Shown here: positions 26,267-35,574 of the stretch, piece after piece
Position numbering within the stretch: the first letter of the stretch is position 1
How the letters are laid out: the number at the start of each line of letters is the position of its first letter
Assembly: GCA_943371245.1 (NCBI GenBank)
Contig: CALRTY020000018.1
Span: forward strand, 10,900 to 74,899
DNA: 64,000 nucleotides
Reading direction: 5' to 3'
DNA from: UBA5018 sp947463165
Lineage (GTDB): Bacteria; Cyanobacteriota; Cyanobacteriia; PCC-6307; Cyanobiaceae
The notes under the pieces: model-generated
Databases searched by the model: none
What the model saw: only the letters and a program-made list of their open reading frames with translations
Told to the model about the DNA's origin: nothing
Position numbers and translations under genes: made by a program

Positions 26267-29200
26267 ATGCCCCGTCGCACGGATCTCAGGCGCATCCTGC
26301 TGCTGGGGTCGGGCCCGATCGTGATCGGCCAGGCCTGTGAATTCGATTACTCCGGCACCCAGGCCTGCAAGGCGCTGCGCGCCGAGGGTTTCGAGGTGGT
26401 GCTGGTGAATAGCAATCCGGCCTCGATCATGACCGATCCGGACATGGCGGATCGCACCTACATCGAGCCGCTCACCGCCGAGGTGGTGACCCGGGTGATC
26501 GAGATCGAGCGGCCCGATGCCCTGCTGCCCACCATGGGCGGTCAGACCGCCCTCAACCTGGCGGTGACCCTGGCCGAAAACGGCACCTTGGCGGCCCATG
26601 GCGTGGAGTTGATCGGCGCCAATCTGGCGGCGATTCGCAAGGCGGAAGATCGCCTGCTGTTCAAGCAGGCGATGGAGCGCATCGGGGTGACGGTGTGTCC
26701 CTCCGGCATTGCCAACACCATGGAACAGGCCGAGACGGTGGGGGAGGCCATCGGCGGCTTCCCGCGCATCATTCGACCCGCCTTCACCATGGGCGGCAGT
26801 GGCGGCGGCATCGCCTACAACCCGGAGGAGTATCGGGCCATTTGCAATAGCGGCCTGGATGCTAGTCCTGTAAGCCAAATATTGATCGAAAAATCACTGC
26901 TGGGCTGGAAGGAGTTCGAGCTGGAGGTGATGCGCGACACCGCAGATAATGTGGTGATTGTCTGCTCGATCGAGAACCTCGATCCGATGGGCGTGCACAC
27001 TGGTGACTCGATTACCGTCGCCCCTGCCCAGACCCTTACCGATCGCGAATACCAGCGATTGCGCGATCAGTCGATCGCCATTATCCGGGAGATAGGCGTA
27101 GATACTGGTGGCAGCAATATTCAGTTTGCCATCAATCCCGCCAACGGCGATGTGGTGGTGATTGAGATGAATCCCCGCGTCTCCCGCTCCTCGGCGCTGG
27201 CCTCTAAGGCCACCGGTTTCCCGATCGCAAAGATCGCCGCTCGCCTGGCGGTTGGCTACACCTTAGATGAAATTGTCAACGACATCACTGGCGCCACTCC
27301 CGCCTGTTTTGAGCCAACAATTGACTACGTAGTTACCAAAATTCCGCGCTTTGCCTTTGAAAAGTTCCAAAACAGCCCGGCGGTGCTCACCACTTCAATG
27401 AAGTCGGTGGGAGAGGCGATGGCGATCGGCCGTTGCTTTGAGGAGTCGTTTCAAAAGGCGCTGCGCTCCCTGGAAACTGGCCATGCCGGCTGGGGTTGCG
27501 ACCGGCCCGATCAGCCCGCCGAGCCCGCGGCGATCGATCGGGCCCTGCGGGTGCCCACGCCGGAGCGGATTTTTGCGGTGCGCAAGGCGATGTTGGCCGG
27601 CCGCAGCGATGCGGACATCCATCGCCTCAGTGCCATCGATCCCTGGTTCCTGGCCAAATTGCGCCTGATTCTGGAGGCCGAGCAGCGCCTGCTGCGGGGC
27701 CGCAGCCTTGAGCAGTTGTCGGCTGAGGCCCTACTGGAACTGAAGCAACTGGGCTTCTCGGATCGGCAAATCGCCTGGGCCACCAACAGTGAGGAACTGG
27801 CGGTGCGCCGCTGGCGCCAGAGCCTCGGGGTGACGGCCGTGTTCAAGACCGTGGACACCTGCGCCGCTGAATTCGCCTCCCATACCCCCTATCACTACGC
27901 CACCTACGAGCGGCCCCTGGAGCGGCTCGATAGCGCCGGCGAGCTACAGCTGGTGCCAGCGGAAAACGAAGTGCAGCCCGAATCGCGCCCCAAGGTGATG
28001 ATCCTGGGCGGCGGCCCCAACCGCATCGGCCAGGGGATCGAATTCGACTACTGCTGTTGCCACGCCTCTTTTGCCCTGCAAAAGGAGGGTTTTGCAACTG
28101 TGATGGTGAACAGCAACCCAGAAACGGTCTCCACCGACTACGACACCAGCGACCGTCTCTACTTCGAACCGCTCACCCTCGAAGACGTGCTCAATGTGAT
28201 CGAGGCCGAGAAACCCACAGGGGTGATCGTGCAGTTCGGCGGTCAAACACCGCTCAAATTGGCCATCCCCTTGATGCGCTGGCTGCAATCGCCCGAGGGG
28301 CTGGCCACCGGCACCCAGATCTGGGGCACATCCCCTGAATCGATCGACAGCGCCGAGGATCGCGAGCAATTCGAGGCGATCCTGCGCCGCCTGGAGATCC
28401 GCCAACCGCGCAATGGCTTGGCCCGCAGCCAGGCCGAGGCCCGGCAGGTGGCAGCCCAGGTGGGCTATCCGGTGGTGGTGCGCCCCAGCTATGTACTCGG
28501 CGGCAGGGCGATGGAGGTGGTGTTCGACGAAACCGAACTGAACCGCTACATGCTGGAGGCGGTGAACGTGGAACCAGACCACCCAGTACTGATCGACCAA
28601 TACCTGGAAAACGCCACAGAGGTGGACGTGGATGCGCTCTGCGACATCGATGGTGAGGTGGTGATCGGCGGGCTGATGGAACACATCGAGCCGGCGGGAG
28701 TGCACTCGGGCGACTCCGCCTGCTGCCTGCCATCGGTGAGTTTGGGCGCGGCGGCCCTGGCCACGATTCGTGGCTGGAGTCGCCAGCTGGCCCAGGCCCT
28801 GCAGGTGCGCGGCCTGATCAATCTGCAGTTCGCCGTGCAGCGCAGTGACGATGGCGCCGAGACGGTGTTCATCATCGAGGCCAATCCACGGGCATCCCGC
28901 ACCGTGCCCTTCGTGGCCAAGGCCACTGGCGTGCCGCTGGCCAAGTTGGCCAGCCAACTGATGGCCGGTCGGCGTCTGGCGGAACTGGGGCTCAGCTCAG
29001 AACCGATCCCCCCCCTGCAGTCGGTGAAGGAAGCGGTGCTGCCCTTCAAGCGCTTCCCGGGCTCCGACACGCTGCTTGGACCGGAAATGCGCTCCACCGG
29101 CGAAGTGATGGGCACGGCAAAAAGCTTTGGCTACGCCTATGCCAAGGCTGAGCAGGCTGCCGGGGAAGCCCTGCCCACCACAGGTCGGGTGTTCCTCTCC

Positions 29201-29584
29201 ACCCATGATCGCGACAAGCCCTCGCTGCTGCCGGTGGCCCGGCGATTGGCCGAGCTGGGCTTCGAGTTGGTAGCCACCGAGGGCACGGCCGCGGCGCTGC
29301 GCCAGGCCGGTTTGAGCGTGGAGGCGATCCTCAAGGTGCATGAGGGGCGCCCCAATATCGAGGATGCCATTCGCTCCCGGCTTATCCAGCTGGTGATCAA
29401 CACCCCGGTGGGTCGTCAGGCCGCCCACGACGACACCTACCTGCGCCGAGCCGCCCTCGACTACGCGGTACCCACCGTCACCACCCTGGCTGGAGCGAGA
29501 GCGACCGTCGAGGCGATCGCAGCCCTCCAAAACCAGCATCTGGAGATCCATGCCCTCCAGGATTTGCATCCTCTGGCGGCCTGA
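26267..29584 (+). CDS. carB: Carbamoyl phosphate synthase large subunit
   Basis: CarB makes carbamoyl phosphate from bicarbonate, ATP and glutamine-derived ammonia for arginine and pyrimidine synthesis, with CarA (not in this window). The 1105-residue sequence shows two ATP-grasp halves. Each starts with a LLGSGP(I/N) or ILGGGPNRIGQGIEFDYC loop and carries the MGGQTALNL or QFGGQTPLKL motif and EMNPRVSRSSALASKATG or EANPRASRTVPFVAKATG. The MGS-like allosteric domain follows at about 955-1090 (STHDRDKPSLLPVARRL). Length is at the upper end of normal (about 1070-1110). Confidence 0.98.
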   Translation: MPRRTDLRRILLLGSGPIVIGQACEFDYSGTQACKALRAEGFEVVLVNSNPASIMTDPDMADRTYIEPLTAEVVTRVIEIERPDALLPTMGGQTALNLAVTLAENGTLAAHGVELIGANLAAIRKAEDRLLFKQAMERIGVTVCPSGIANTMEQAETVGEAIGGFPRIIRPAFTMGGSGGGIAYNPEEYRAICNSGLDASPVSQILIEKSLLGWKEFELEVMRDTADNVVIVCSIENLDPMGVHTGDSITVAPAQTLTDREYQRLRDQSIAIIREIGVDTGGSNIQFAINPANGDVVVIEMNPRVSRSSALASKATGFPIAKIAARLAVGYTLDEIVNDITGATPACFEPTIDYVVTKIPRFAFEKFQNSPAVLTTSMKSVGEAMAIGRCFEESFQKALRSLETGHAGWGCDRPDQPAEPAAIDRALRVPTPERIFAVRKAMLAGRSDADIHRLSAIDPWFLAKLRLILEAEQRLLRGRSLEQLSAEALLELKQLGFSDRQIAWATNSEELAVRRWRQSLGVTAVFKTVDTCAAEFASHTPYHYATYERPLERLDSAGELQLVPAENEVQPESRPKVMILGGGPNRIGQGIEFDYCCCHASFALQKEGFATVMVNSNPETVSTDYDTSDRLYFEPLTLEDVLNVIEAEKPTGVIVQFGGQTPLKLAIPLMRWLQSPEGLATGTQIWGTSPESIDSAEDREQFEAILRRLEIRQPRNGLARSQAEARQVAAQVGYPVVVRPSYVLGGRAMEVVFDETELNRYMLEAVNVEPDHPVLIDQYLENATEVDVDALCDIDGEVVIGGLMEHIEPAGVHSGDSACCLPSVSLGAAALATIRGWSRQLAQALQVRGLINLQFAVQRSDDGAETVFIIEANPRASRTVPFVAKATGVPLAKLASQLMAGRRLAELGLSSEPIPPLQSVKEAVLPFKRFPGSDTLLGPEMRSTGEVMGTAKSFGYAYAKAEQAAGEALPTTGRVFLSTHDRDKPSLLPVARRLAELGFELVATEGTAAALRQAGLSVEAILKVHEGRPNIEDAIRSRLIQLVINTPVGRQAAHDDTYLRRAALDYAVPTVTTLAGARATVEAIAALQNQHLEIHALQDLHPLAA

Positions 29585-29684
29585 GCTGACAAGCCGCTTG
29601 CCTAGCTGGCTTGCCTAGCTGGCCTGGCCGCCAGTCACCTCTGGCTTCAGGGGGCTTCAGGGGGCTCAAGGGTAGTGATTAGGG

Positions 29685-30389
29685 TTGTCACAGCCGCTCC
29701 CGATTAACTTGACCACCCTTGCCAGCCCAGCCCAGGTCGCCCCCGGTAGCGACTGCGTTGCGGCCTTCCGGGCCGCCTATGAAAATCGCTACACCTGGGA
29801 ACCTGGTTTCGGCGGCTACCGGGGCCGCTGCCTATGGCAGCAGGGGGAGCGGCAACTGGAGGGCAGCTTCCAGGTGGGGGCAGATCTCAAGGCCAGCGTG
29901 GAGGGCATTGACGATGCCGAGGTGCACAAGGCGATCGCCTCACAACTATGGGAAGTGGCCATCCACCGGGTGCGGCGCAGTTTTGAACAGACCCATGGCG
30001 CAAACAGCTTCACGGCAGGCGACACCGATTCCGTGGGTCTTGAGGTGATTGTGGGCGGCAAAAATACCGGTGACCGTTATCGTATTAAAAACGATGTGGT
30101 GACTATGGTTCACCGTCACATCCACGGTACGGTGGTGACTATTTTCACTGAGAGCACTACCGACACTGGCCATGGCTACCTCAGCCACAGCTATTCCAGT
30201 CAGTATGCCGATCCCGCCACGGGGGAGCTCCGCGGTGGCAAAAGCCAATTTCGCGACAGCTTCCTGTGCCTAGGTGATGGTGGTCCCTGGGTGCTCAGCG
30301 AAAGAGTCGTGGAAACCCTGGCCCACGGGGATGTTCCCGCCAATAAGCAGGTATTTCGCTTTGAAGACCTGGCTCCCCTGGCCGGCTGA
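29685..30389 (+). CDS. DUF3386 protein
   Basis: This 234-residue protein matches the cyanobacterial DUF3386 family of unknown function. Visible conserved blocks are YENRYTWEPGFGGYRGRC, SQLWEVAIHRVRRSFEQTHG, IHGTVVTIFTESTTDTGHGY and a C-terminal NKQVFRFEDL. There is no signal peptide or membrane helix, so it is probably cytosolic. Translation begins at TTG; no better start is in frame. It lies about 100 bp after carB, separated by short GC-rich direct repeats. Confidence 0.85.
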   Translation: MSQPLPINLTTLASPAQVAPGSDCVAAFRAAYENRYTWEPGFGGYRGRCLWQQGERQLEGSFQVGADLKASVEGIDDAEVHKAIASQLWEVAIHRVRRSFEQTHGANSFTAGDTDSVGLEVIVGGKNTGDRYRIKNDVVTMVHRHIHGTVVTIFTESTTDTGHGYLSHSYSSQYADPATGELRGGKSQFRDSFLCLGDGGPWVLSERVVETLAHGDVPANKQVFRFEDLAPLAG

Positions 30390-30681
30390 TCTCGATTAAG
30401 CAACCTCTAATTCTGGAGGAGTGAGCCGCGGGATTGGCTTCGTATAGGGATTTGCCACTAAGAAAAGGGTAAGAAAAGGGGCCGGGGGTGGCTTGTGGTG
30501 CTGCCCTTAGGCCACTAATGACGGTAATTTTGCTAGGCAAATTCTAGAGAGGCCAGGCAAGGAGCCATCGTTGGATTTGATGCCGCAAAAACTCCCAGCT
30601 GGTATGGACTCCCAGCCGGCATGGGCGCATGGATATTGGTTTTGCGCAGTCTTCTTGCGGGCGAATATTTTACAGAATTAA

Positions 30682-30711
30682 GCTGAGGCAAGAAAATAAT
30701 TTTGCCTCAGC
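30682..30711. repeat. 10-bp stem-loop in gene-free spacer
   Basis: The perfect inverted repeat GCTGAGGCAA / TTGCCTCAGC has a 10-nt A/T-rich loop. It is symmetrical and has only short A/T runs, so it could end transcription weakly from either side of the 440-bp spacer between the DUF3386 and DUF6447 genes. Otherwise that spacer shows only the MITE end listed next. Confidence 0.55.
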
Positions 30712-30751
30712 CTAGCCAGCGATGGTGGCACCCCAGAATTTAGCTAGCTAG

Positions 30752-30790
30752 GGAAGCTCTGGTTGGAGAGATTTGCCGCTTGCAGGCTGG
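30752..30790 (+). mobile_element. Solo end of MITE family 2
   Basis: GGAAGCTCTGG directly follows a CTAG tetramer, as in the full copies, but no matching right end is found about 98 bp away, where the DUF6447 gene already begins. A similar but weaker sequence (GAGAGCTTGGTTGGAGAGCT) occurs near 38156. It is a fragment or a chance match. Confidence 0.35.
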
Positions 30791-30830
30791 CTCTTGGATG
30801 CCAATGTCAAGCGGCTGGGGCTTGCTATCC

Positions 30831-31064
30831 TCAATCAATCGGCGTTATATTCGCCAGCTTATCGTTCAGTTGGACGGCCATGGATTGACGACCAAAAGCG
30901 AGAACCTTGAGGGTGTCTTCATGGATGCGTAGCTGGGCATCGGCCACTTGCATGCCGCGCACCAGCTCCTTGAGGTCATCGGGCAGGGCATTGAGGTCGT
31001 AGCGCTTGCCCTCAAAGGTGAGAACCGGAGTCTGGGTCTCGTTGGTCATGGTGGGGTCGTCCAT
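30831..31064 (-). CDS. DUF6447 small protein
   Basis: This 77-residue protein has the family core LTFEGKRYDLNALPDDLKEL and MQVADAQLRIHEDTLKVLAF. This corresponds to DUF6447, a short soluble family of unknown function found in bacteria and phages. The start could instead be the ATG five codons in (MTNETQT), giving 72 residues. It is followed on the same strand, upstream, by the 116-residue gene with a 45-bp gap. Confidence 0.8.
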   Translation of the reverse strand: MDDPTMTNETQTPVLTFEGKRYDLNALPDDLKELVRGMQVADAQLRIHEDTLKVLAFGRQSMAVQLNDKLANITPID

Positions 31065-31109
31065 GGGGCGGGTGAATGGCCAGAATCGAGTTTAGTCCAA
31101 CTCGCCAGC

Positions 31110-31460
31110 TCAGGGCTCGGCTGTGTCTTTGGATGGGGGTTGGGATTCCCGATCGACTGCGCTCTCGCCAGCAGCTGCGAGCAAGGGCCGTTTGAAAAAG
31201 AACATCAGCAGCGGCCCCACCTGGGCAACTTCCACCAGCTCCCAGTTTTTCTTGCCGAAGGCATTGAGGTAAAACTCCAGCTGGGCAGCCGGATGGCGTG
31301 GGAGGCGCTCACCAACCTGGTATTTCGAGGGAAACTCGCGCCGCAGGAAATCAGCACTCAAGGCCCCTCCCAGCCGACTACTGTCGCTGGTGGGTGTAGG
31401 CGGCTCCGGGGGGTTGCCGCTCTCGATATTGATGTGGACGACTCGATACTCCCAGGTCAT
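31110..31460 (-). CDS. Hypothetical protein with DUF4177-like core
   Basis: This 116-residue protein begins MTWEYRVVHINIE and ends its conserved part with FGKKNWELVEVAQVG and LLMFFFKRP. That is the strand-helix-strand pattern (WEY...LN..G...WELV......FKR) seen in DUF4177-type proteins. The middle and the C-terminal 25 residues are polar and variable. The function is unknown. It lies between the ABC exporter gene upstream and the DUF6447 gene downstream, all on the minus strand. Confidence 0.7.
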   Translation of the reverse strand: MTWEYRVVHINIESGNPPEPPTPTSDSSRLGGALSADFLRREFPSKYQVGERLPRHPAAQLEFYLNAFGKKNWELVEVAQVGPLLMFFFKRPLLAAAGESAVDRESQPPSKDTAEP

Positions 31461-31517
31461 CGGCTATAGCGCGGCAGGATGAGGACAAGGCAGGCGGGCG
31501 GCGGGGGTGCCTGCTGA

Positions 31518-33257
31518 TCAGGTTCCCATGTGAATCAGCTGCCGCTCGCAGAGCTCGCGGTAACGACCGCCTAGGGCCATCAGCTGCTGATGGCTGCCGC
31601 TCTCCACCACTCGCCCGCCGTCGAGCACCAGGATCTGGTCCGCCCCCTGCACGGTGGCCAACCGGTGGGCAATCACCAGCACGGTGCGTCCGGCCATGGC
31701 CTGGTTGAGTCCCTGTTGAACCGCAGCTTCTGATTCGGCGTCCAGGGCGCTGGTGGCCTCATCCAGCAGCAGCACCGCCGGGTTTCCCAACACTGCGCGG
31801 GCAATGGCCAACCGTTGCAATTGCCCGCCTGAGAAGTTGCCGCCGCGCTCCTCCACCCGACTGGCGTAGCCAGCCGGCAGGGCCTCGATAAAGCCGGCGG
31901 CATTGGCCAATCTGGCCGCTTCGCGAATCTGCGCTGGGCTGGCGGGCCTGCCAAAGGCAATCGCTTCGGCCACCGTGCCGGAGAAAACACTGCTCTGCTG
32001 GGGCACTAGGGCCAGGGCCTGGCGCAGATCCCTGGCCCGCAGGTCGGCGAGATTGTGGCCATCCAGCAATACTCGACCGGACTGGGCGGTGTAAAAGCGC
32101 AATAGCAGCGAAAAAAGGGTGCTTTTGCCGGCTCCTGAAGGGCCCACCAGGGCTACCACCTGGCCAGGCTTCACCTTCAAGTTGAGATCGTGCAGCACCG
32201 GTTGGGCGGCGCTGTAACCAAAGCTCACCCCTTCCAGCACCAGTTCACCGCGCAAGCTGCTCAGGGGCAGGGCGGCGGCGTGATCGGGGGGCTCCACCGG
32301 CTCCCGCTCAATTTGCTCCAGCCGCGCCAGGGAGGCCTTGCCCTGCTGAAACTCGTTGAAATTGGTAGTTAGGTGGCCGATCGGATCGATCAGCATCAGC
32401 AGGGCTGCCACATAACTGCTGAAGCCCTGGCTGTCCAGTCCCCCGGCCTGGATGCGCGCCGCGCCGATCAGCAACACGGCCAGGATGCCGGCCGCCTCAA
32501 TAAAGCCCACCACCGGATGCTGCATGGCCAACAGCTGCAGGGTGCGGTAGCGAGCCCGGCGATGCAGATCAATCTCGTGATCAAAGCGCTGCTGCAGCCA
32601 GGGTTCGGCGGCGAAGGCCCGCACCAGCGGCAGGCCGCCAATCGCTTCGGCCAGTAGAGCGGCCAGATCGCTCACCTGCTTCTGGCTCCTTTCTGCAGCG
32701 GCCATCACCCGCGCCCCGAAAACGCTCACCATCAGCACCACCAGTGGCGCTAGCAGCAGGGTGCCCAGGGCCAGGGGCCAGTCGAGCCAGATCATGTATC
32801 CCAGTACCACCACCAGCTGCAAGGCCGAGGGGGTGCTGTCCTGGATCGTCTTGTAAATCACCTCGCCGACGCGATCGGCATCCTCGGTGAGGCGGTAGGT
32901 GAGATCGCCGGCGGAAAGTTTTTCCAGGGCCCCGAAATCGAGTCGCTGCAACCGGGCAAACAGCCGCCGTCTCAACTCTTGACTCACCTGCAAGGCCGGC
33001 CCGGCCAGCAGGGTGTCCTGGCCGAACTGGGCCAGTTTCTGCACCAGGAACACCGCCAGGGAGGCGGCGATGATCTTGAGCACCTGGCTAAAAGCACCGG
33101 CACCAATGGCCGGGATCAGCTGACCGGCCAGCCAGGCCAGCAGCGGCCAACAGCCCACAAACACGGCCATGCAAAGGCCACCCGCCAACAGGCGGCGACG
33201 GTGGGGCCTCAGCAACGGCCACAGTCTGCGGAAGCCGGCCGGCGAAAATGCGAGCAT
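31518..33257 (-). CDS. ABC exporter, fused permease and ATPase (MsbA/lipid-flippase type)
   Basis: This 579-residue half-transporter works as a homodimer in the inner membrane. Six transmembrane helices occupy about residues 1-310, and the nucleotide-binding domain follows. Walker A is GPSGAGKST, the signature is FSGGQLQRLAIARAVL, Walker B is AVLLLDEATSALD and the switch is VIAHRLATV. The best family match is the MsbA-like group, so lipid or drug export is likely but the substrate is not determined. It is divergent from the S4-domain gene, with the starts about 20 bp apart. Confidence 0.92.
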   Translation of the reverse strand: MLAFSPAGFRRLWPLLRPHRRRLLAGGLCMAVFVGCWPLLAWLAGQLIPAIGAGAFSQVLKIIAASLAVFLVQKLAQFGQDTLLAGPALQVSQELRRRLFARLQRLDFGALEKLSAGDLTYRLTEDADRVGEVIYKTIQDSTPSALQLVVVLGYMIWLDWPLALGTLLLAPLVVLMVSVFGARVMAAAERSQKQVSDLAALLAEAIGGLPLVRAFAAEPWLQQRFDHEIDLHRRARYRTLQLLAMQHPVVGFIEAAGILAVLLIGAARIQAGGLDSQGFSSYVAALLMLIDPIGHLTTNFNEFQQGKASLARLEQIEREPVEPPDHAAALPLSSLRGELVLEGVSFGYSAAQPVLHDLNLKVKPGQVVALVGPSGAGKSTLFSLLLRFYTAQSGRVLLDGHNLADLRARDLRQALALVPQQSSVFSGTVAEAIAFGRPASPAQIREAARLANAAGFIEALPAGYASRVEERGGNFSGGQLQRLAIARAVLGNPAVLLLDEATSALDAESEAAVQQGLNQAMAGRTVLVIAHRLATVQGADQILVLDGGRVVESGSHQQLMALGGRYRELCERQLIHMGT

Positions 33258-33277
33258 GGCAAGACACTAATCGCCGC

Positions 33278-33478
33278 ATGAAACTCGACCAGTTCCTGAA
33301 ATTCCAAGGCCTGGTGGGTACCGGCGGCGAAGCCAAGCTGCGCATCCAACGCGGCGATGTCCGCGTCAACGGTGCCATTGAGCTGCGGCGTGGTCGTCAC
33401 CTGGCCCCAGGGGACGCCGTGGCCATCGACGGCCAGGAACTGATCCTCCAGTCGATCAGGCCAGCCAGCACGAGCTGA
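33278..33478 (+). CDS. S4-domain RNA-binding protein
   Basis: This 66-residue single S4 domain is MKLDQFLKFQGLVGTGGEAK, then VRVNGAIELRRGRHLAPGD and VAIDGQ. Proteins of this YbcJ/YaaA/RqcP-like kind bind structured RNA, often on the ribosome. The start is taken at MKLDQ because the family begins there. It precedes tpiA on the same strand by 140 bp. Confidence 0.9.
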   Translation: MKLDQFLKFQGLVGTGGEAKLRIQRGDVRVNGAIELRRGRHLAPGDAVAIDGQELILQSIRPASTS

Positions 33479-33617
33479 GCAAGCCCACTGGCTTGACCTG
33501 AGCAGGTCTGTGGCTTGACCTGAGCAGGTCTGCTCCTCTACGCCAGGGCGGGGCGTGGGGACTTCACTAGACCACGGCAGTTTAGCCTTAATCGCTTATG
33601 AATCGGGGAGTTCTGAG

Positions 33618-34358
33618 GTGCGGCAGACCGTCATCGCTGGCAACTGGAAGATGCACATGTCCTGCGCGGAGACGCGCAGCTTTGCCGCCAGCTTTCGCCC
33701 TCTGATTGCCAATCTGCCGGACGACCGTCAGATCGTCCTGGCCCCCCCCTTCACGGCCATCCCCACCCTTTGCCGCCACCTGGAGGGTGCTGGGGTGGCC
33801 ATCGCCGCCCAGAACGTGCACTGGGAAGACCAGGGTGCCTACACCGGCATGGTGTCTGCTCCCATGCTGGTGGAGCACGGGGTGAGCCACGCGATCGTGG
33901 GCCACAGCGAGCCCCGCAAATACTTCAGCGAAAGCGATGAGCAGATTAATCTGCGGGCCCGCAATGCCCAACGCCATGGACTAATCCCCATCCTTTGCGT
34001 GGGGGAGAGCCTCGATCAGCGAGATGCTCAAGAAACAGAACGGGTGATCCACCGCCAGATTGAACAGGGTCTCGATGGTGTGGATCCTCTACAGCTGATA
34101 GTGGCATATGAGCCGATCTGGGCTATTGGCACTGGCAAAACTTGCCCCGCGGAAGAGGCGAATAGGGTCTGCGGTTTAATCCGCCGCTGGGTTGGTCAAG
34201 AAGATCTAGTGGTCCAGTACGGGGGCTCGGTGAACCCCGCCACAATCGATGGCTTGATGGCCCAGGACCAAATTGATGGGGTGCTCGTGGGGGGAGCATC
34301 CCTGGATCCCATCAGCTTTGCCCGCATCGTTAACTACCAAGCGCCGGTACCGGCCTGA
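33618..34358 (+). CDS. tpiA: Triosephosphate isomerase
   Basis: TpiA interconverts dihydroxyacetone phosphate and glyceraldehyde 3-phosphate in glycolysis and the Calvin cycle. The 246-residue sequence has catalytic Lys11 in AGNWKMH, the electrophilic His in IVGHSEPRKYF, catalytic Glu in VAYEPIWAIGTGKT, and the phosphate loops VQYGGSVNPAT and VLVGGASL. The GTG start with GGGAG upstream is chosen because the longer frame adds 21 residues not found in the family. Confidence 0.97.
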   Translation: MRQTVIAGNWKMHMSCAETRSFAASFRPLIANLPDDRQIVLAPPFTAIPTLCRHLEGAGVAIAAQNVHWEDQGAYTGMVSAPMLVEHGVSHAIVGHSEPRKYFSESDEQINLRARNAQRHGLIPILCVGESLDQRDAQETERVIHRQIEQGLDGVDPLQLIVAYEPIWAIGTGKTCPAEEANRVCGLIRRWVGQEDLVVQYGGSVNPATIDGLMAQDQIDGVLVGGASLDPISFARIVNYQAPVPA

Positions 34359-34420
34359 GATTGGCTGACTGAAAATTGCCCAGCTGGCCTATAAAACCCC
34401 AGCTGGCCTGCCAAAAAACC

Positions 34421-34597
34421 CCAGCCCAGCCCAGCCCAGCTCAGCCCAGCTCGAAGCCCAACCTCTATCGGGCAGTTTTTGATACTGACTGTATATCACA
34501 GTCGATAAACAGTTTGGCCTGGGCCCCGGGGACGGGTGGCCCATTAACGGGTTGCCCATTAAGTATTTCAATTCAATTCAATTCAATTCAATTCGAT
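34421..34597. repeat. Simple-sequence stretches between tpiA and folP
   Basis: The spacer holds a run of CCCAG/CTCAG units (about 34421-34450) and six tandem AATTC pentamers (about 34566-34596). Between them is a symmetrical site, GACTG-7 bp-CAGTC (34487-34503), that could be an operator but has no known match. The open frame through this stretch is not credible as a gene. Confidence 0.6.
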
Positions 34598-34631
34598 CCG
34601 GCGCCGCTCCTCTGTCCGCCCCGCCGCCCGC

Positions 34632-35555
34632 ATGTTCCCCACCAGTGACCCGCGAGCGGGGAGTGCCAACCCCGCCAACGCCCCAGCAGAGCCGGTGAAA
34701 CCATCGCCAGAGCACTCCTTAGGCCTGGCGCCAACACAGCTAGATCCCTTGCCGGCCGGGCGCACGCTGGTGATGGGCATTCTCAATTTGACGCCCGATT
34801 CGTTCAGCGATGGCGGTCGTTTTGATCGCCCCGCAGCCGCCCTGGCCCAGGCGAGCCGCCTGCTGGCCCAGGGGGCGGACCTGCTCGATCTGGGCGGTCA
34901 GAGCAGTCGGCCCGGCGCGGTGAGGATCAGCACGGAAGCTGAGCTTGAGCGGGTGGTGCCGATGGTGCGGGCGATCCGCCAACTGCATCCGCAAGCGGTG
35001 CTGTCGGTGGACACCGATCGGGCAGCGGTAGCGGCAGCGGCCCTGGCAGCTGGTGCCCACTGGCTCAACGACGTCAGTGGCGGTAGACGAGATCCAGACA
35101 TCCTGGCCGTGGCCGCGGCGGTGGGTTGCCCCTATGTGCTGATGCATAGCCGTGGGGACAGCCTCTCGATGGATCGTCTCGCCGTCTATGGAGATGTGGT
35201 GGCCGAGGTGCGTCAGGAACTGATGGCAGCCACAGATCTGGCCCTGGCGGCTGGGATAGCCCCGCAGCGGATCATCTGGGATCCCGGCATCGGTTTTGCC
35301 AAGACCACGGCCCAAAACCTGGCGCTGCTTAAAGGGCTAGGTGAATTGCGGCGCGAGGGTTTTCCGCTGCTGGTGGGGCCATCCCGAAAGCGCTTCATCG
35401 GCGAGGTGCTGCAGCAGCCCAGGCCCAGGGCAAGGCTTTGGGGTACTGCGGCCGTCTGCGCCCAGGCGATTGGCGCCGGTGCCCAGATCCTGCGGGTGCA
35501 CGATGTGGGGGCGATTGTGCAGGTGGCGCGCATGGCAGATGCGCTGCGGGCCTGA
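34632..35555 (+). CDS. folP: Dihydropteroate synthase
   Basis: FolP condenses p-aminobenzoate with hydroxymethyl-dihydropterin diphosphate in folate synthesis. The 307-residue sequence has MGILNLTPDSFSDGG, LLDLGGQSSRPGA, HWLNDVSGG, VLMHSRG, WDPGIGFAKT and VGPSRKRFIG in canonical order. The first 40 residues are a Pro/Ala-rich extension, so the real start may be downstream. It is probably co-directional with tpiA but separated by a 270-bp repeat-rich spacer. Confidence 0.95.
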   Translation: MFPTSDPRAGSANPANAPAEPVKPSPEHSLGLAPTQLDPLPAGRTLVMGILNLTPDSFSDGGRFDRPAAALAQASRLLAQGADLLDLGGQSSRPGAVRISTEAELERVVPMVRAIRQLHPQAVLSVDTDRAAVAAAALAAGAHWLNDVSGGRRDPDILAVAAAVGCPYVLMHSRGDSLSMDRLAVYGDVVAEVRQELMAATDLALAAGIAPQRIIWDPGIGFAKTTAQNLALLKGLGELRREGFPLLVGPSRKRFIGEVLQQPRPRARLWGTAAVCAQAIGAGAQILRVHDVGAIVQVARMADALRA

Positions 35556-35574
35556 GCCAGCCCAGGCCAGATAT

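Noticed and set aside
34487..34503. GACTG-N7-CAGTC as a LexA or similar operator
   Set aside because: The sequence does not match a known cyanobacterial operator consensus and the arms are only 5 bp.
34376..34648. Open frame between tpiA and folP
   Set aside because: It is made of simple CCCAG and AATTC repeats and overlaps the folP start; no homology features.
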